Shown here: positions 33,931 to 45,367 of the stretch, in pieces
Numbering within the stretch: position 1 is the first letter of the stretch
Layout of the letters: each line of letters begins with the position of its first letter
NCBI GenBank assembly: GCA_029448655.1
Contig: JACCLO010000003.1
Span: forward strand, 2,790,001 to 2,854,000
From: Wolfiporia cocos
Lineage: Eukaryota; Basidiomycota; Agaricomycetes; Polyporales; Phaeolaceae
Reading direction: 5' to 3'
Length of the DNA: 64,000 nucleotides
The notes under the pieces: model-generated
Database searches by the model: none
The model's input: the letters and a program-made list of their open reading frames with translations, nothing else
What the model was told of the DNA's origin: nothing
Position numbers and translations under genes: made by a program

Positions 33931-34502
33931 CCTATAGGATTGAATGGCCTTCCAAAGAAGGTGCGAAGAGCTGCGAAGGGCTGGAGACGGCTTGATGAAG
34001 GGCGGAAGACACTGCTAGAGACGCCCCGGAGCACCAGACGCGCTCACCGCTGGCGGGCTATGTCGCGATCACGTGTGGTGATGCGGTTCGCGTTACTGTG
34101 GCGAGCTCAAAGCGACCTGCCTGTGGCTCGCCACCTACAGGAGCTGGTGAAGAGTTGGCTGACTTCATTCATCCAAAATTCTGACAAAAGCTCTTCTTCG
34201 CTCTGGGCCATCAGGGTTCTGAATTATGCGCGACATAAAACACCCAGTAATGTATCTAGTCCTGGATGAAATATCTGAGTACTGATTTTACTCCACAGCG
34301 CGAGTCAACATTCGACAAGATCTCAGAAGCCGTCTATACTTATGTCCGTCCATATCACAACGAGCGCAAAAAACCTTCAGACTCTATCCGATACCTCTAG
34401 CAGAAAGCAAGAAACAAGAACTACGATTTGCGAGATGTCGACGTCGAGTTGCTTCGTTGAAGGCGCCATTAGCTGTTGATCATGAATGAACGATGCGTTC
34501 TT
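33931..34502. other. intergenic, upstream of the PQ-loop gene and downstream of serine dehydratase
   Basis: 572 bp between two minus-strand genes. A 184-codon plus-strand frame overlaps the first exons of the PQ-loop gene and has no recognisable product. Confidence 0.45.
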
Positions 34503-37500
34503 CTACATATATGTCCTGAGAGCTACGCACCATGCGGGTACGGTCAATGGGATCCTCACGGTTCGCTGCAAACACAGTTATTCATCAAGCACATGACAGG
34601 GCATACGAGGTACTTACAGCGAGGCCCTGCAGAGCGAGAATGTTCATCAGTAAGCTTGACGGGGAGCCGCATATAATTAACACAAACCGAAAGGCTAGTC
34701 TCCTTATATTTAACACTCATGTCTGCAGCAGTCAGGCGCATCGCCTCTATTGCTTCGTCAAGTGTGACGCTGTATACGTTCTGGCTTGCCATGGAAAGCT
34801 GCGCGGCGGTAACCGCCTTCACCGCTGCGTCGTGACCAAAGGTGTGATTTAATATAATGTGTCAGCTAGAAATGGCGTACCTCCCAAGCTATTCCGCTCC
34901 TGTGGCAGAGAGAACATCAGTAAATAGGGACGAGCGAATCGGTCGTCGCGATGCAAAGCTTACTATACATGGAACCTGGACAAGGCCATCTATTGGATCG
35001 CACGTCAAGCCCAAATTATGCTCTGTTTCCGAGAAATGATCAGAAACAACATCATAAAAGTAGCAGGGCCTTACCTATGCCAATCTCAGCAGCCTTTATC
35101 CTCATCGGTCAGTATTGTTACAAACAATCGCTGAAACAGTCATACCTGCAGAACAGTCTCAGGATCCGCTACAAAACAGTCAGTGTCCTGATACCGAGAA
35201 ATCATGACTCAACTTACCACCCATGCATGCCGCGAATCCGGCACTGGCCATGGAGCACGCAACTACGTTACGTTGTTTCATCATTATGCCCACAATGCAT
35301 GATGGTAAGTTCTTACCTCCTACTTCTGCCTGACATCCTCCCTCCGCTGCAGAGATCGTGCTCCCACGCTTGAAGAGCATCCCAATCGCCTGCAAAAAGC
35401 ATTCAAGACAACTGTTCACACTACCCGATGCAATGCACGTACAGCAGCAGTCAACAGGAAAGTAACGACCGACTTTTCTGGGTCATCACTGACGAACTAC
35501 CAACATGAGGTTGAGGGGTGCCCTGAATGGGTTGTCGACGAGATACACGTACTTCCACGATATACTTGAGCACCGCAGGGATGACGCCGGCTGCTCCATT
35601 CGTAGGTGACGTGACAATCCTGCCGCCGCTCGCGTTCACCTCATTTACAGCAATCGCGTAGCACGACAAGAAGTCCATCGCTGGGATATTCGTCTTGCGC
35701 TATATAATCTTTTCCATCAGCCTCTGTTTCGCGCAGCGGATGAGAGTACGCACCGGCGGAACGGGCAATACGGGATGTTCCAGCGAGCCGACGACGTGCG
35801 TCGGACGGGTGGCGGAGACGCTCTTACCCTGCACCTTTCCTGCGGGCAACCCGTCGCTCATCATTTCGCCCTCTGGGGCGCTAATGTGTCCGGACGGAGG
35901 CAATCCACCCCCGATGGCAGGGAGGACGGGAGAGACGAGGCCAGGGTAAAATCTGATCAAATGGTGCATGTGTTTGCTTGTGGGACTTATGAAGGGTTAA
36001 TTGAAAACACACCCTCTCATCAGGCGACGGTAGAGGAGAGGTGCGCGACGCCGAAGCTGCAAGCGTCCAGGAAGCTTGGTCTCTGAGGACGAGACTCCCA
36101 TGCGAATGCAATCATCCATAACGCTCCATATTTTCATAAGCTGCATGGGTGCAGGATCGGATATGCTAATTTGAATAATATGTTGCATGAATGCGTACCT
36201 TGTCGTGAATCTCCTCGTGAGAGTATCCAAAGTGCAGCTCATTGTCGTAGACGATTTGGGCAATTGTCATCTGCGAAGTAGCTTGAACTCTCATTGCTCC
36301 AAGCAGTACGAACATTCGACGCGTACGTTGTGGTTCCTGGTAAGTGCCAGCAAGCTTTCCCCCGACTGCACTCGAGTATTGCCAGAATTCAATGGCTAAT
36401 TGATACAATCCACGACGGGATCACTCACCACGAACGGATATGGTGGCTGGCACGGGTCCATCTGCTGGGGCGCGCCCTCCTGGGAAGGCTCCGAAAGACT
36501 ATGTGTCTGGTGAAGCCGCGCACCATGCACCGCGCTCTTGTCAACGCCCTTGTAGAACAAATTCTCGTCCGCTACCCAACCGTCAACAGATACTCGGCTT
36601 GGGATTGGCGGATGTACCTTTCGTCTTTTCGTTCACCACAAATCCTCCCCCAACGCTGCCACACATCATCCCATCAATTCCAGAGTTCGAGATTCGAAGT
36701 ATGATACAACAGAGCGTCTCAACCCACCTGAAGTACTCATTCGTTGCAAGCAAGTCGCCGTCCTCGCCAAAGACGCTGAAGCGCATTCCGTTCGGGTGCG
36801 TCTTGAGCACCTGGTCCCAGCGCCAGACCATGTCGTTATCCTGATCATACGCGATACGGTGCCGTCCGCCGAGCGTAAGATGCTTTGTCTCGAGGATATC
36901 TTGATAGCGCGAGGGGATCGTGCCGGTATCGATCGTCTCGGGATCGGAACCCTCGAGTCCGAGAAGGATCGCCTGCGGTGTATGGTGGCTGTGCGCGCGC
37001 TTTGTCAGCACGTTGGGCAATTGAATGGGTCAGATACCTACCCTTTGCCTGCGCCGAACCGTCATGTCAGTAGTGCCTTGGCTATATGCTTAAGTGTGCT
37101 TACCAGTGGCGGCTAAAGAACCATACCTGAGAGATTGTTGAACATGGAGCCTCGATGATGTTACTGACGCAGCACTTACAAAGTAATCTTCACGGTCTTC
37201 ACCTACAATACCAGCGCGACTTCTGGTTACGACGCAGTTGTGGCAATAAATCATGAGACCTACTTTCTCGAGCAGTCCAAGATCAACTAGGTCATTGATG
37301 AAGATCTTGCCCGCACGCATAGGCCCGACGGTGTGTGACGAGCTCGGGCCCACTAAAGATCGACAGCGCACCCCGCTCAACATCCGCTCGCGCCACACGG
37401 AGAAAGAGCGCAATATCAATACGCACCACCGATGCTAAACAGATCGAATGCAGAGATGACCGCATGCTCAGCCTCCTGCTGCTGCACTCCGACGTCGCGC

Positions 37501-37724
37501 GGCTCTTCAGCGGGCACGGCATCTGATCCTAGCTCGTCCTCCTCCAAGCCCTTGCGGGCGGCAGTGTTCAGCGCGTACCAGGACGGAGATGAAAGTGATA
37601 TAGACCGATGAAGCTTGTGCTCATGAGGATTCCATCGAGTCTGAACACACCGAGCTGGCAGAGGAAGTCGAGGTGATGTGCAGTATCGTGTTGCAACAGC
37701 AGTGCGGCTGAGACGCGAGAGCAT
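34503..37724 (-). CDS. L-serine dehydratase, iron-sulfur type, probably mitochondrial
   Basis: Converts L-serine to pyruvate and ammonia using a 4Fe-4S cluster, the bacterial SdaA type, not the PLP enzyme Cha1. It starts at 37,724 with an Arg/Ser-rich leader ([20 protein letters not shown]) that looks like a mitochondrial presequence. The beta domain follows: [40 protein letters not shown] and [11 protein letters not shown]. The alpha domain has [59 protein letters not shown] and [17 protein letters not shown]. All expected cluster cysteines are visible, in [19 protein letters not shown] and VQVPCIERN. The end is near [20 protein letters not shown] before a TAG at 34,503-34,505. There are about 15 or more introns; the model is read exon by exon and no lesion was found. 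The gene shares an upstream region with VRG4. Confidence 0.87.
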
Positions 37725-38188
37725 TCCGTCGTCGCGGTGAGTAGGGCCAAAAACAGAGGGAATTAGACAGCCAGCTCAGAGGCCGTGTATAGCGTAAGAA
37801 CAGAGCCGCAAACGGAGACGGAGAGGCGTGGTGGCAAGCGGTGAAATGCAGCAAAGCACGACCCTAACCCCACGATCGGTTCTCTGCGCTTGTCTCCGTC
37901 ACGTGTTTCCGAGTTCCCGCTCCCGCCACGCAGTCCGGACTCCTTGTTGTTGTTCTTCTCGGCTCAGCGCAGTCGAATCTTTCTCCTACGCCAGCTATCC
38001 GCTCTTTTTATCTATTTGTTAGCCTATTTAGCACCCCAACATTGCTAGGACCTCTGCACTGTCTTGGCTCGCCGCTGGCTCTTGCATAGCGCAATTCTAA
38101 CCGCGCCGCAATCACCCACTTGAGATTCACAGCGACACGCTAGACTCCCCGCCAATCTGGGACTACTTGTAACACCACGTAGCGACTC
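37725..38188. promoter_or_regulatory. shared divergent upstream region, serine dehydratase / VRG4
   Basis: 464 bp between divergent starts. It contains a CACGTG E-box at 37,900-37,905 and CCAAT at 38,152-38,156. The CCAAT is only 33 bp before the VRG4 ATG, so it may fall in the 5' UTR. No TATA box was recognised. Confidence 0.45.
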
Positions 38189-39779
38189 ATGGCGTCGTCC
38201 AGTCATAGCTCACCTATCATGAAGGAGGACAAGGAGGAGGATGTGGTGGAGATCAAGAAGGCGATGGCGACGGGTGGCGGGAAGGACAGTCCAGGTGCAT
38301 TGTCTTCAGGTGCGTGGTATGCAACATTGGGATACCCTGAACAGCTCCCTTCATGTCTGATGTACTTCCTGCGCGCACACAGTGCCGCCTATTCTATGTT
38401 ATTGCATTGCGTCCATCCTGATGACGGTTGTCAACAAAGTGTGGCTTTCCTCATTAATTCCTCAACACGATGCTTATCATATGAACATATGTAGTATGTT
38501 GTATCTGGCCAGCAGTTCAACATGAACTTTCTCCTTCTGTGTATCCAGTCCTCCGTCTCTGTACTCTGTGTCATTACGGTTAAGCGCATCGGTCTAATCA
38601 CCTTCCGCGACTTTGACAAGCGGGACGCAAAGATGTGGTTTCCGATCAGCTTTTTGCTCGTCAGCGTAATTTACACAGGATCTAAGAGCCTGGTGCGTCT
38701 CGGCCAAACATTCAAAAAGTAGTATTTGAGATACTAACATTTGTGGCATAGCAATATCTTAGCATTCCCGTGTACACGATCTTCAAGAACCTGACTATCA
38801 TACTCATTGTGAGCGAATTGATCCCGGATCTATGTTCCTGAAACTCATCGTCATGCAGGCGTACGGGGAAGTGATTTGGTTCGGCGGTCGCGTCACAGGC
38901 CTCACTCTCGTTTCCTTCTTATTCATGGTAAAGACTCTGTCATTCTGTTATCACAACGCATGCTTGACGGCCACGCAGGTTCTATCTTCCATCATAGCCG
39001 CATGGGCCGACATAAGCGACGCACTTGCTGCAGGCGACCCCGCCGTTGCGGAGAGCGTTGGGGCGCTTGCTACAATGAAGGGTGTCGTAACGTCCCTGAA
39101 CGTTGGTTATTTCTGGATGTTTGTCAACTGCGCTACGAGTGCAACTTACGTAGGTCCTTGGCTCTACATCGATTGACGATGGCTGATGAGCCCGCACTTG
39201 CAGGTTTTGTCGATGCGCAAGCGCATCAAGGCAACGGGTTTCTCGGACTGGGACACGATGTTCTACAACAACCTGCTGTCAATCCCCGTGCTTGCGGTGT
39301 TCTCTCTCCTCGCGGAAAGCTGGGGTTCGGAGAATCTGGACCGTAATTTGTGCGTCATATCGCATCGATGTCCGCGTATATTGATACCGAGTTGTTTTTA
39401 GTCCTCAGGAGACGCGAAACTTCCTGCTCTTCGCGATCGCGTTCTCGGGCGCAGCCGCTGTCGGCATATCATACACCACCGCGTGGTGCATCCGCGCGAC
39501 GAGCAGCACGACGTACAGGTGCGCTTCTTATCTTCTGAAAGGGGTTCTTATGGAGCGAAGGCTAATTCATGTGTCCGCAGCATGGTGGGCGCGCTGAACA
39601 AGTTGCCCGTCGCGGCCTCTGGGATGATCTTTTTCGACGACCCGGTGACGTTCGGCTCTGTATCCGCGGTGGGCGTCGGGTTCTTCGCGGGGCTCGTGTA
39701 CGCGGTGGCAAAGAATAACCAGAAGAAGGCGGAGACTGCCGTACAGCAAGGCATCATTCCCATGACGCGGAAGGCATAG
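38189..39779 (+). CDS. VRG4: GDP-mannose transporter of the Golgi
   Basis: Exchanges cytosolic GDP-mannose for luminal GMP, feeding Golgi mannosylation. It starts at 38,189 ([18 protein letters not shown]) and stops at 39,777-39,779. Exon 1 is 38,189-38,309 and exon 2 38,383-38,438; about seven further exons follow. The family's landmarks are present: [70 protein letters not shown] and [17 protein letters not shown]. The substrate motif [16 protein letters not shown] is present at the usual place in the last third. About ten membrane segments are predicted; both ends are polar and should face the cytosol. The C-terminal ...[11 protein letters not shown] is Lys/Arg-containing. Likely close to 390 residues, typical of the family. 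Confidence 0.92.
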
Positions 39780-40369
39780 CGCTGTTCGATAAAGACGACG
39801 CATCGACGATTGTACGGACCCGTGTGCGTTCTGAATCGTCGCCTCGAGCTGGGCGGGGTGATGCCTCGTCCCTGTGCGAAGAGGGCTGGGGGCCATGGAT
39901 TTCTTGGGGTATGGGATGGACATACTGTACTGGATACGAACATAGAGGCGTTCGATGTGGCGTGTAGCATCGAATCGTGTGCTGATTGTTGGACGATATT
40001 GAGGGCGTCTGGGAGTGTCGGGGTGATTTCCTCCGCCAGTGGCGCACGCGCGAGGCAATAGACGGACCAGTTGGGGAGCAGAAAGAACCACAGACGTACG
40101 ATAGCGTACGATAGCAAGGGCACATTCGCCGACGGTCAGGTGCGGACATGGAGCGGTTTACCGCGCTAACGCCGTTTGGGGACGAGATAAAGAGGCCGTG
40201 CACTTCGTCGATATGAAGTCACTTGATCGCCTCGACGAGAGACGCGTCCTGTCTTGGGTGACTCCTTCACCGCGTACCCTTGCGAGCACGTCGGCCGAAA
40301 CGCCCCGTTCGCTGTTCGCTCTTCTTACCTCGCACAAAACTGTCCTGAACGTTGTTGAGTACGCCCAAC
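39780..40369. promoter_or_regulatory. intergenic, upstream of pyruvate carboxylase
   Basis: 590 bp between co-directional genes. GATACGAACATAG-type AT-richer sequence around 39,940 is followed by the PYC 5' region, where a GATAAAGAG stretch occurs at about 40,182. No gene seen. Confidence 0.4.
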
Positions 40370-43300
40370 ATGTCAGCACCGACCGACACCCTCCATCCCC
40401 CGCGCCTTGCGGCCATCTTCGCGGGCTCCCCCAGTGCGCCGGGCACCCCGGTGCACTCTATCCAGACCATGCGCCGTAAGGCTGCAGGGCACTCGGGGCC
40501 ATTGACCAAGATCCTCGTCGCGAACCGTGGTGTATGCACTATATCCTGTCATGTAGGCGCGATGCTCACGATGAACGCGCCGATGCCAGGAAATCGCCAT
40601 TCGTGTCTTCCGTACTTCGCACGAGCTCGCGATGCACACCGTCGCGATCTTCTCCTACGAGGACCGTCTTTCCGCGCACCGTCAAAAGGCACGCATACAG
40701 CCCCATCCGCCCGATCGTATGTGAATCGGTACTGATCTGTGCGCACAGGCGGACGAGGCGTACCAGGTTGGCAAGGGCCTCACCCCCGTCGCCGCGTACC
40801 TCGCTCAAGATGACATCATCCGCATCGCGCTCGAACACGGCGTCGACATGATCCATCCAGGGTGAGATGCCCGCCTCTCGTACGTACTCGCTGATGTCGA
40901 GCGCCCGCGATCCGTGGCCAGGTATGGGTTCCTGTCCGAAAATGCAGAGTTCGCGCGCAAAGTCGAAATGGCCGGCCTCGCGTTCGTCGGGCCGTCTCCC
41001 GAGGTCATTGATTCGCTCGGCGACAAGACTAAGGCGCGTACGATCGGTGCGTGTCTCCTCGGTACTCGCGTCGCGTACCCGAGTGCGATGATGTTTGATC
41101 GACAGCGATGAAGGTGGGCGTTCCGGTCGTCCCAGGCACTCCGGGTCCCGTCGATTCGTACACCGAGGCAGACGCCTTCATCAAAGAGTATGGTTTCCCC
41201 GGTTAGTACCCTCTTTCTCTCCGCGTCGCGATCCCGTGACCGAGCCCTCGCCTCGCAGTCATCATCAAGGCCGCGATGGGCGGTGGTGGACGTGGTATGC
41301 GTGTCGTGCGCGACAAGTCCGACTTTGCGTCGTCGTTCGAGCGCGCCGTGTCCGAGGCCAAGTCCGCGTTCGGTGACGGCACGGTCTTCATCGAGCGTTT
41401 CCTTGAGCGCCCGCGTCACATTGAGGTGCAGCTCCTCGCGGACGCGCAGGGCAACACCATCCACCTGTTCGAACGTGACTGCTCAGTTCAGCGTCGCCAC
41501 CAGAAGGTCGTCGAGGTTGCACCCGCGACGCACCTTCCCGAGGAAGTCCGCCAAGCGATTCTGGCGGACGCGATCAAGCTCGCGAAGAGCGTGGGCTACC
41601 GCAATGCCGGCACAGCCGAGTTCCTTGTCGACCAGATGGGCCGCCACTATTTCATCGAGATCAACCCTCGTATCCAAGTCGAGCACACTATCACAGGTGG
41701 GAAATATTGCTACATGGCATGTGGGCGCCGGACAACTCAATTACCGATTTGCAGAGGAGATCACCGGCATTGACATCGTTGCTGCTCAGATTCAGATTGC
41801 AGCGGGTGCGACGCTTCCTCAGCTCGGTCTCACGCAGGAGGCTATTACCAAGCGCGGCTTCGCCATCCAGTGCCGTATCACCACTGAGGACGCGGCGCAA
41901 AGCTTCCAACCCGACACCGGTAAGATCGAGGTGTATCGCAGTGCGGGCGGAAATGGTGTCCGTCTCGACGCTAGCTCTGGCTTCGCTGGTGCTCAGATCA
42001 CGGTGAGTGGCAGTCATTCACAAGGTACTCCCAATGCTGATGCACAACGCAGCCTCACTATGACAGTCTGCTCGTGAAGTGCACAGTCAGCGGGACCACT
42101 TACGAGGTCGCGCGGAGAAAGATGCTCCGTGCACTCGTCGAGTTCCGTATCCGTGGCGTCAAGGTGAGAGTGGAGCGGGAAGCACAACAACGGGATATTA
42201 ACTCGTCCCTATCAGACCAACATTCCCTTCCTGTTCCGTCTCCTCACTCACGATGTCTTCATCGGCGGCAAGACCTGGACAACAGTGAGCTAGCTGCAAA
42301 TACAATTTCGCACTCACTAACCCAATCATAGTTCATTGACGACACGCCCGAGCTCTTCAAGCTCGTCCAGACCCAGAACCGTGCACAGAAACTCCTTGCA
42401 TACCTCGGAGACCTCGCTGTCAACGGTAGCACCATCAAGGGACAGCAGGGCGAGCCAGGGCTCAAGGATGATATCGTTGTTCCCGCCTTCCAGGGTCGTG
42501 AGGACCCAAACGGCCCTCCGCTCGATGCGTCGCTGCCGTGCCAACAGGGATGGCGCAACATTATTGTGGAGCATGGTCCTGAGGCATTTGCAAAGGCAGT
42601 GCGCGACTACCCCGGAGTGCTGATCATGGATACGACGTGGCGTGACGCGCACCAGAGTCTGCTCGCAACACGTCTGCGCACGATCGACATCGTCAATATC
42701 GCAAAGGAGACGAGCTATGCTCTCGCGAACGCGTTCTCGCTCGAGTGTTGGGGTGGTGCGACGTTCGACGTCGCGATGCGCTTTCTGTACGAGGATCCGT
42801 GGGACCGTCTGGTAAGTTATTTTGCTATGGACAAGAGGTCGTAGCTGACGTTGTTCTCTACGAACAGCGCCAATTGCGCAAGCTGGTTCCCAACATCCCA
42901 CTCCAAGCCCTCGTTCGTGGTGCCAACGGCGTTGGCTACACTAGCTACCCGTGCGTATAGTCAGATAATTTGCTTACCTGCTTGCGCTCATTGGCCGATA
43001 GGGACAATGCGATTTACGACTTCTCCAAGAAGGCCGTCGAGAACGGTCTGGACATCTTCCGTGTATTTGACTCCCTTAACTACATTGGTGAGTTTACGAA
43101 GTTTCTAGAACCCTGAAGTGTGACTCACATTTCCGCTCCAGAGAACGTTCGTAAAGATGCCATCCGTATTCCAGATTTCTCCGTATACTGACGCGCGCAC
43201 TATCGAATAGCTGAAGCTCGGTATCGACGCTGCGAAGAAGGCGGGTGGCGTTGTCGAGGGTGCCGTTTGCTATAGCGGAGATTGCGCTAGCTCGAAGGAG

Positions 43301-45367
43301 AAGAAGTACACTTTGCAATACTACCTCGACTTCGTCGACCAGCTCGTCGCGGAGGGTATTCACATCCTGGGCCTTAAGGACATGGCCGGCCTGCTGAAGC
43401 CCGAGGCGGCAAAACTGTAAGTTTTCCATGACACAAGCTCGACTCACCACTGACCTCGGTTCTTCAGCCTCATCACCTCCATTAGGGCCAAGTACCCTGA
43501 TCTCCCTATCCATGTCCACTCGCACGACACCGCGGGTATCTCCACGGCCAGCATGTTGGCCGCTGCAGCCGCCGGTGCTGATGTGATTGACGTTGCCATT
43601 GACAGTGAGTTGAGATAGTTGTCTTCCAAAACTGATACCTCATGGCTGGCTCTCCTCAGGCATGTCTGGCCTGACGTCGCAGCCGCCGATGGGCGCCATC
43701 TGCTCCGCGCTTGAACAGACTGGCATGGGTACTGGCATTCGCTACGCTGATATCCAGGCCCTCAATTTGTATTGGAGCCAAGTTCGTATGCTGTACAGCT
43801 GCTTCGAGGCCAACGTGCGGGCGTCAGACTCGAGTGTATTCGATCACGAAATGCCGGGAGGCCAGTACACGAACTTGATGGTGTGTGCGATGGCAACGCT
43901 TTGCCTGAAAATTTGACTGATAACGTCACACGACGTAGTTCCAAGCCGCACAGTTGGGTCTGGGCACGCAGTGGACAGGTAAATTGGATCAACGCGGTGA
44001 TGTGTCTGGACACCCGTACTGATGCTTACCTGTAGAGGTCAAGAAGAAGTACATTGAGGCTAACGAGCTTGTGAGTGGTCGAGGCTCCAACGCTTGCGTC
44101 AAAAACCGTGAGACTAACAGACACATGCTGTGATAGTGCGGTAACGTCATCAAGGTCAAATTCCAAGCCACCCTGTAGAGGAAACGCTTGTAACTGACAG
44201 GGCTAACAGGTTACGCCAACGTCCAAGGTGGTTGGTGACTTTGCACAATGGATGGTTTCGAACGGCTTCTCGAAGAAGGACGTATTGGACCGCGCGGAGC
44301 AGCTCGACTTCCCCTCGTCCGTCGTGGAGTTCTTCCAGGGCTACCTTGGACAGCCAGTCGGCGGCTTCCCAGAGCCCCTACGCACTAAGATCATCAGGAA
44401 CAAGCCTAGGATTGAAGGCAGGCCCGGTATCAACCTCCCTCCCATTGACTTCAAGAAGACGAAGGCAGAGCTGCGCAGCAAGTTCGGAAAGCACATCACT
44501 GATGCTGATGTCACGTCGTACATCATGTACCCGAAGGTACGATTTGTCTTTCACAGTTGTCACGCTGTTTCATTTAGCCGTTACCATCAGGTATTCGAGG
44601 AATATCAGACGTTCGTCGAGAAGTACGGTGACTTGAGGTACGCACCAGCTATTTTCAACCGTAATCTCGGCCGAGGAATTTACCGGATTCATTGATCAAC
44701 AGTGTGATCCCTACGCGTTACTTCCTCGGTCGGCCAGACGTCGGCGAGGAAATGCACATCTCCATCGAGAAGGGTAAGACGCTGATCATACGTCTCATGG
44801 CTGTCGGCCCAGTTGTGGAGGGACGGGCGCAACGTGACGTCTGGTTCGAGGTCAACGGAGAAGTAGGTCTTCTATTAGTTGGCTGTTTGACATTTGAATA
44901 ACATCCGCGATTGAGGTCCGTGCTGTGTCCGTCGAGGACAAGAACTCTGCAGTCGAGACCGTGTCTCGTGAGAAGGCCACCAACGACCCTGGCTCCGTTG
45001 GCGCACCCATGTCTGGTGTGGTCGTGGAGGTCAGAGTCAAGGAGGGTACGGAGATCAAGAAGGGCGACCCTGTTTGTGGTAAGCATCCTCCCTAAATCAT
45101 GCTATTCGAGATTGCTGACGAAGGCCCGCGACACGTAGTGATGAGCGCCATGAAGGTGTGCAAGCATGACCCTGCTTCTTTGTCTCCTACTCACCCTTTT
45201 TTGCCAGATGGAGTCCTCGATCACAGCGCCGGTCTCTGGTCATATCAAACGTGTTGTCGTACACGAAGGTACGATGTACGACCTTCTCATTACATACTTG
45301 GCTCACGTTCCGCTTTACAGGCGACTCGATCAACCAGGGTGACCTGGTCGTTGAAATTACGCACTAG
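40370..45367 (+). CDS. PYC: pyruvate carboxylase
   Basis: ATP- and biotin-dependent carboxylation of pyruvate to oxaloacetate, the main anaplerotic step. It starts at 40,370 with [20 protein letters not shown] and stops at 45,365-45,367; about 24 introns leave roughly 1,190-1,200 residues, the normal length. Biotin carboxylase: [31 protein letters not shown], the ATP-grasp Gly loop [14 protein letters not shown], and [13 protein letters not shown]. Carboxyltransferase: [40 protein letters not shown] and [20 protein letters not shown]. The C-terminal biotinyl domain carries the lysine in VMSAMKMESS, split by an intron after AMK. The N-terminus is not a convincing mitochondrial leader, which fits the cytosolic enzyme of fungi. 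No frame lesion was seen. Confidence 0.94.

Noticed and set aside
33715..34269. 184-codon plus-strand frame
   Set aside because: Antisense to the first exons of the SLC66A2-like gene and without recognisable domain.
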